Part shown: positions 6,814 to 10,175 of the stretch, piece by piece | Numbering within the stretch: the first letter of the stretch is position 1 | How the letters are laid out: every line of letters starts with the position of its first letter | Source of the DNA: Desulfobulbus sp. | Lineage (GTDB): Bacteria; Desulfobacterota; Desulfobulbia; Desulfobulbales; Desulfobulbaceae | Assembly (NCBI GenBank): GCA_028684915.1 | Contig: JAQUEZ010000217.1 | Location: forward strand, 1 to 10,175 | Length of the DNA: 10,175 nt | Direction: 5' to 3' | Translations under genes and position numbers: made by a program | The notes under the pieces: generated by a model | What the model was told of the DNA's origin: nothing | The model's input: the letters and a program-made list of their open reading frames with translations, nothing else | The model's database searches: none

Positions 6814-8559
6814 CTACATGTTCTTTGTTTCGAGATGTGGTAACAGAATGCTTACGCAGTTGATTTCTGGTGTTGGCTCGGCTGTCAATTTGCTTTCAAA
6901 GTCATATATAAACTTTTGTTGCGGAAATTCCTCTATGGCATAAGATATTAACTCACGGGCGCATTTCTCATTGCCTGATGACCGGAACATCTCAGCAATC
7001 CACAAAACTAGAGCTGCACCAAACAACGGCCCAGCGTTTAAACCCTTCTTATGGAATCGTTGACTTATATATGTAACAAGAAGTTCGCAATTTTTTTCTA
7101 TTCCCCACCCTGGGGTACTTCCGCCATTAAAAATATGAACCATCAAATGTGCAATGAGACTATCAATCGTTGGCTGGTCAAACAAATGAAGATAAGGAGT
7201 TAAGAATGAATAAAATTCTTTGCGTTCATCATTATGAAGGTAATAACAGAATAACATATATAATGTAAGCATTGGCATTTTCTGATCTAACTTTGCCAAT
7301 GATGGAACAAGCTCTTGTATTTTATGCATGACAGATCTCATATCTGTCACTTTACTCGTTGGCGCTGTCATAGAGCTGGCTATCTGAGATATAAAACCAT
7401 TTAAAAACTTACGTGAAGTTTGAGGAGAGTAGTCATTTGGATTGCCAATCCAATATTCAGAGGCCATCTCTACAGTAATCATTCCAGGATATTCTGATGT
7501 AAAATTGAACGACTCGTTATCTACTTTTGGAGATTTTTCTATAAAATTAAATATAACGTGACGAGCTATTCTAGCTAGTCCATTAAAAGTTAAATACGGA
7601 TGATGACCTATTATTCGAATATCTCCAAAATTTGGCATCATCACAAGGTTCTCTGGAAGAGGTTTCAATGCATGAATGTACGCTGAACGAACGTCGTATG
7701 CATATTTTAACGCTATCTCGATTTCACTTCTTCCCGCAGGGAATTGTTGATTATAGGATTCATCCCTAAAGAAGCATGATTGCAAATACTTGTTTGTGAA
7801 TTCACAAAACCTTCTCTTAAGCGCAGCATGTTCAGATTTAAGAATGGCTTCGCGTACTCTTTCACAAATTTCATTTGGCGCACTTTCTAATGCTTTATCG
7901 ACAAATATACGTTTTCTATCGGCGATATCATCCCATATTGGTATGAATCCATCAAATTCTTGAGCTAAGGATTCAATTGATGCAACTAGCAAAGCGTAAG
8001 ACATATCAAGATCATCAGATAATCTATGCATAGCTGTAACATATCGGCGAACGGCTCGTATGGCTGCAGAATACCACTTCCGTTTCAGCCCCATTAATCC
8101 AAAAACAAAAGATTTCAGAGTATCCAAATCTTCTACACGATACTGGATATTGGTATCAAACATTCGTGAAATGTAATCACGCGGTAGAGCATATGTACCA
8201 AGTGGTGGGCGTTGCGTAGTTATTAATTGCCTCGCCAAGTTCTGATCAGGCGTGCAAACTGCATTTAGGCTAAATGAGACGAGAGCAGCAAAATCTTGAA
8301 TCATCGTATCCTGACCGCCAGCTGAAACAACATCTCCAGGCATTGGGTCCCTATTTGGTTTAGGTAGCCGCTCAATCACTTCACATGTGATAGTTTGGAA
8401 ATCACCCCATCTTGCTACAGGCAAAATGTCTCCAGCACACGTCGAAATGCGATCATCAAAAAAATTATAATTTGTATAAAGAACCCCTCTATGCGTGGTT
8501 TCATACAGCTGTTCTGGGTCTGTTGTTTCAAAAAATTTGCCGGTGCTAATTTGCAACAT
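6814..8559 (-). CDS. 581-aa protein with probable ApeA-like HEPN domain
   Basis: I do not recognise a named gene. Residues about 165-345 look like an ApeA-like HEPN domain. A helix MSYALLVASIESLAQEF (186-202) resembles the first conserved helix of that group. ALKYAYDVRSAYIHA (283-297) carries R291-x4-H296, the catalytic motif of HEPN ribonucleases. The first 150 residues are an unassigned N-terminal domain, and the last 200 are helical, possibly TPR-like. No signal peptide or membrane segment is seen. ATG 8559-8557 has AAGGTG 5 nt upstream. The gene is more AT-rich than qatABCD and lies upstream of it on the same strand. It may be a standalone abortive-infection type RNase or an add-on to Qat. 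The CDS is sure, HEPN is probable, the role is inference. Confidence 0.75.
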   Translation of the reverse strand: MLQISTGKFFETTDPEQLYETTHRGVLYTNYNFFDDRISTCAGDILPVARWGDFQTITCEVIERLPKPNRDPMPGDVVSAGGQDTMIQDFAALVSFSLNAVCTPDQNLARQLITTQRPPLGTYALPRDYISRMFDTNIQYRVEDLDTLKSFVFGLMGLKRKWYSAAIRAVRRYVTAMHRLSDDLDMSYALLVASIESLAQEFDGFIPIWDDIADRKRIFVDKALESAPNEICERVREAILKSEHAALKRRFCEFTNKYLQSCFFRDESYNQQFPAGRSEIEIALKYAYDVRSAYIHALKPLPENLVMMPNFGDIRIIGHHPYLTFNGLARIARHVIFNFIEKSPKVDNESFNFTSEYPGMITVEMASEYWIGNPNDYSPQTSRKFLNGFISQIASSMTAPTSKVTDMRSVMHKIQELVPSLAKLDQKMPMLTLYMLFCYYLHNDERKEFYSFLTPYLHLFDQPTIDSLIAHLMVHIFNGGSTPGWGIEKNCELLVTYISQRFHKKGLNAGPLFGAALVLWIAEMFRSSGNEKCARELISYAIEEFPQQKFIYDFESKLTAEPTPEINCVSILLPHLETKNM

Positions 8560-8678
8560 AAGGACACCTTATTCTGTCTTGTTATTCGGTGTAGACCCAA
8601 CACTCGTGTCACCAACCACCATTTCTCAAATTCCTTTCCGGCGTAGCTGCTGATTATTTTATACTGTTTTCTATTATT

Positions 8679-8695
8679 GGGTAGTTTAAACACCC
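8679..8695. promoter_or_regulatory. Palindrome centred on GTTTAAAC, possible operator
   Basis: GGGTAGTTTAAACACCC is an inverted repeat: GGGT/ACCC arms around the perfect 8-mer GTTTAAAC, with one unpaired base. It lies about 20 bp upstream of the TATAAAAT that may serve the HEPN-like gene. A repressor or activator site is plausible but unproven. Confidence 0.3.
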
Positions 8696-8820
8696 AAGCA
8701 TGAGGCAAAACGATAATAAACAACCGAGGAGTGTTTTGGTTTTGTCGAATTTGAGAGCTGATTGGTCACTACTTAATTGTGGGGGAAGGCTAAAAAGAGT
8801 TAGAGTTAACGGTTGTTTTT

Positions 8821-8848
8821 ATGTATGATAAAGGACGTTATGATACAT
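8821..8848. other. dif-like 28-bp recombination site (11-6-11) next to the integrase
   Basis: The left arm is ATGTATGATAA (8821-8831), the spacer AGGACG (8832-8837) and the right arm TTATGATACAT (8838-8848). The arms are inverted repeats matching at 10 of 11 positions. The spacing equals the 11-6-11 build of XerCD dif, and the right arm agrees with the E. coli XerD arm TTATGTTAAAT at 9 of 11 positions, with the same ATAA/TTAT inner edges. It ends 26 bp before the integrase ATG. It is probably the crossover site of that recombinase, or a Xer site; an operator role is possible as well. Confidence 0.55.
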
Positions 8849-8874
8849 GAAAGAGGGCGACCAAAGGAGAGGGT

Positions 8875-9840
8875 ATGACAGAGGCGTTGGTGGTGATCGG
8901 CGGACAGAATGGAGAAGCGCTGCCGGTGCTCTTTGCTCCGGATGCGAGGACCGCCGAACGAGTGATCGAATTTTTCACTGCTCATCTGAGAAACCCGAAT
9001 ACTCGCAAGGCCTATGCGAGGGCGGTGAGCAGATTCGCGATGTGGTGCACTGACCAGGGAATACACGTGCTCGGCCAGGTGCGACCTGTACATGTCGCGG
9101 CTTATATTGAGGGGTTGCAGGAGAAAATCGCGGCCCCCTCGGTCAAGCTCCAACTTGCCGCACTCCGAATGCTCTTCAACTGGTTGGTCGTCAGCCAGGT
9201 GATCCCAACCAACCCGGCCCACGCTGTCCGAGGGCCAAAGCATGTGGTGAAAAAAGGCAAAACTTCGGTCCTCTCGGCGGAAGAAACCCGCGAGCTGCTA
9301 GATTCAATGGATACGGATTCTTTGATAGGCCTACGAGATCGCGCCTTGATCGGCCTCATGGTGTATACCTTCGCCCGCGTCGGTGCGGTCACTAAGATGC
9401 GCGGTGAAGATGTTTATGTCCAGGGCCGTCGCACCTGGGTGCGTTTGCACGAAAAAGGCGGTAAGCGTCATGAGATGCCCTGCCACCATAATCTTGAACA
9501 CTACCTTGAAGCCTATATTGAGGCTGCGGGTATTGGTCCGAATTCAAAAGGGTATCTTTTCCGCACGGCACGCGGACACACAAGTCAACTTTCAGAAAAA
9601 CCCATGCACCGGACGGATGTGTACCGCATGGTTTGCCGTCGCGCCGTGGATGCCGGAGTTCGTACTCAAATATGCTGTCACAGCTTCCGTGCGACCGGGA
9701 TCACCGAATATTTGCGCAATGGAGGTAAGCTCGAAGTGGCGCAACAGATGGCGAATCATGAATCAGCCCGCACCACTGGTCTTTATGATCGCCGCAATGA
9801 TCAGATCTCACTCGACGAGGTCGAACGAATTTTGATTTGA
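8875..9840 (+). CDS. Tyrosine recombinase (XerC/D-like phage-type integrase)
   Basis: This 321-aa site-specific recombinase is intact. The N-terminal SAM-like core-binding domain spans about 25-115 (NPNTRKAYARAVSRFAMWC to LRMLFNWLVVSQVIPTNPA) and the catalytic domain about 130-318. Catalytic residues: R168 (FARVGAV), K194 or K197 (EKGGK), H269 and R272 (CCHSFRATG), H295 (ANHES) and nucleophile Y304 (TGLYDRR). All are present, so it should be active. The start ATG 8875 has AAGGAG 5 nt upstream (8864-8869), a strong ribosome-binding site. An open frame beginning at ATG 8847 is out of frame and rejected. It is divergent from the defence genes and 26 bp from the dif-like site, as expected for a self-integrating element. 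It lacks the long N-terminal arm-binding domain of lambda-type integrases. Confidence 0.93.
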   Translation: MTEALVVIGGQNGEALPVLFAPDARTAERVIEFFTAHLRNPNTRKAYARAVSRFAMWCTDQGIHVLGQVRPVHVAAYIEGLQEKIAAPSVKLQLAALRMLFNWLVVSQVIPTNPAHAVRGPKHVVKKGKTSVLSAEETRELLDSMDTDSLIGLRDRALIGLMVYTFARVGAVTKMRGEDVYVQGRRTWVRLHEKGGKRHEMPCHHNLEHYLEAYIEAAGIGPNSKGYLFRTARGHTSQLSEKPMHRTDVYRMVCRRAVDAGVRTQICCHSFRATGITEYLRNGGKLEVAQQMANHESARTTGLYDRRNDQISLDEVERILI

Positions 9841-9925
9841 AAATCCTTGGCTTTTACCCGGCCAGCGGCTGTCAAAGGCTTAGTGAGTCAAATGGCCCCT
9901 CACTGCACGATTGTTGGGGTTACCC
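9841..9925. other. Spacer between intact integrase and remnant, with palindrome at its end
   Basis: No gene is seen here. TTGGGGTTACCCCAA at 9914-9928 is a perfect palindrome with 7-bp arms around a central T. It straddles the point (9926) where homology to the integrase begins. It may be a junction footprint. Confidence 0.4.
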
Positions 9926-10051
9926 CAAATATGCTGTCACAGCTTTCGTGCGACCGGGATCACCGAATACTTACGCAATGGCGGCAAGCTCGAAGTGGCG
10001 CAGCAGATGGCAAATCATGAATCGGCCCGCACCACCGGTCTTTATGACCGG
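9926..10051 (+). pseudogene. Remnant of a second tyrosine recombinase (C-terminal 42 codons)
   Basis: The 126 bp match 9667-9792 of the intact integrase at 115 of 126 positions. All 11 differences are silent: the frame from CAA at 9926 reads QICCHSFRATGITEYLRNGG and on to TTGLYDR, identical to residues 265-306, including H269, R272, H295 and Y304. Homology stops abruptly at both ends; no start or N-terminal part remains. After 10051 the frame stays open to the window end with unrelated sequence. Silent-only divergence means the source was a functional sister gene and not a fresh copy of its neighbour. Confidence 0.8.
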
Positions 10052-10175
10052 TGTCGTTTTCAGAAGACAGCTGCACCACCTGACTGGGTGTTGCTCCCGT
10101 TGTGCAGGCGGCTCCTGACACCGCAATATCAGAAGTCATCTCCACCAATCTCGACTATACTCAATACTCGTGTGC
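10052..10175. other. Right edge, no feature recognised
   Basis: No supported gene, repeat or RNA is seen. The frame of the integrase remnant remains open through this stretch, but its translation no longer resembles a recombinase. Confidence 0.4.

Larger units (their letters stand above)
8560..8874. promoter_or_regulatory. Divergent control region between the HEPN-like gene and the integrase
   Basis: No gene is supported in these 315 bp. On the minus strand an AT-rich TATAAAAT (about 8656-8663) may be the -10 of the HEPN-like gene. On the plus strand, TATGAT copies inside the dif-like site (8821-8848) could act as -10 of the integrase gene, so recombinase binding could repress its own transcription. 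A palindromic motif lies at 8679-8695. Promoter calls are weak. Confidence 0.35.

Noticed and set aside
8415..8723. 102-aa minus-strand ORF overlapping the start of the HEPN-like gene
   Set aside because: It runs through the promoter region in another frame. Its composition is not protein-like.
8806..9243. 145-aa minus-strand ORF opposite the integrase
   Set aside because: It is antisense to the integrase N-terminus and has no protein-like features of its own.
1..10175. CRISPR array, tRNA or rRNA gene
   Set aside because: I see no regularly spaced repeats and no tRNA-like cloverleaf or rRNA motifs on either strand by reading.

Overview
The window looks like an accessory (genomic-island or plasmid-type) stretch of a Gram-negative bacterium, most probably a proteobacterium. 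Reasons are the AraC_N-type regulator, the XerC/D-like integrase with its dif-like site, and the proteobacterial look of the defence proteins. I cannot name a genus from sequence alone. Base composition is patchy: the qat genes and integrase are moderately GC-rich, while the 581-aa HEPN-like gene and the small gene near 1.2-1.45 kb are clearly AT-rich. That fits a mosaic assembled by horizontal transfer.

Layout. (1) 1-1.18 kb: a plus-strand AraC-family regulator that appears cut at its 5' end. It is flanked by two direct copies of a 12-bp motif (GAACATTAGACA), and the right copy forms half of a perfect 15-bp dyad. (2) 1.18-2.01 kb, minus strand: two small unrecognised ORFs, an imperfect inverted repeat, and a 24-codon ORF that may be a broken gene. 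(3) 2.01-6.58 kb, minus strand: a complete, tightly overlapped QatABCD anti-phage operon. It encodes a KAP-type P-loop NTPase (QatA), a Pro/Ala/Arg-rich partner (QatB), a QueC-like PP-loop enzyme (QatC) and a TatD-like metal hydrolase (QatD). (4) 6.8-8.56 kb, minus strand: a 581-aa protein with a probable ApeA-like HEPN domain (Rx4H motif), which could be a second or accessory defence gene. (5) 8.56-8.87 kb: a divergent control region ending in a 28-bp site built like XerCD dif (11-6-11). (6) 8.88-9.84 kb, plus strand: an intact tyrosine recombinase. It is followed by a 126-bp remnant of a second integrase that differs from the intact copy only at synonymous positions.

Working model: the integrase and its dif-like site belong to a small mobile element carrying a defence cargo. 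The qat genes are read right to left, probably from a promoter in 6578-6813, with the HEPN-like gene upstream on the same strand under its own control region. QatABCD is a described defence system. What seems less described is the HEPN-like neighbour, the dif-like site at the integrase, the twin-integrase scar, and the small genes behind qatD.
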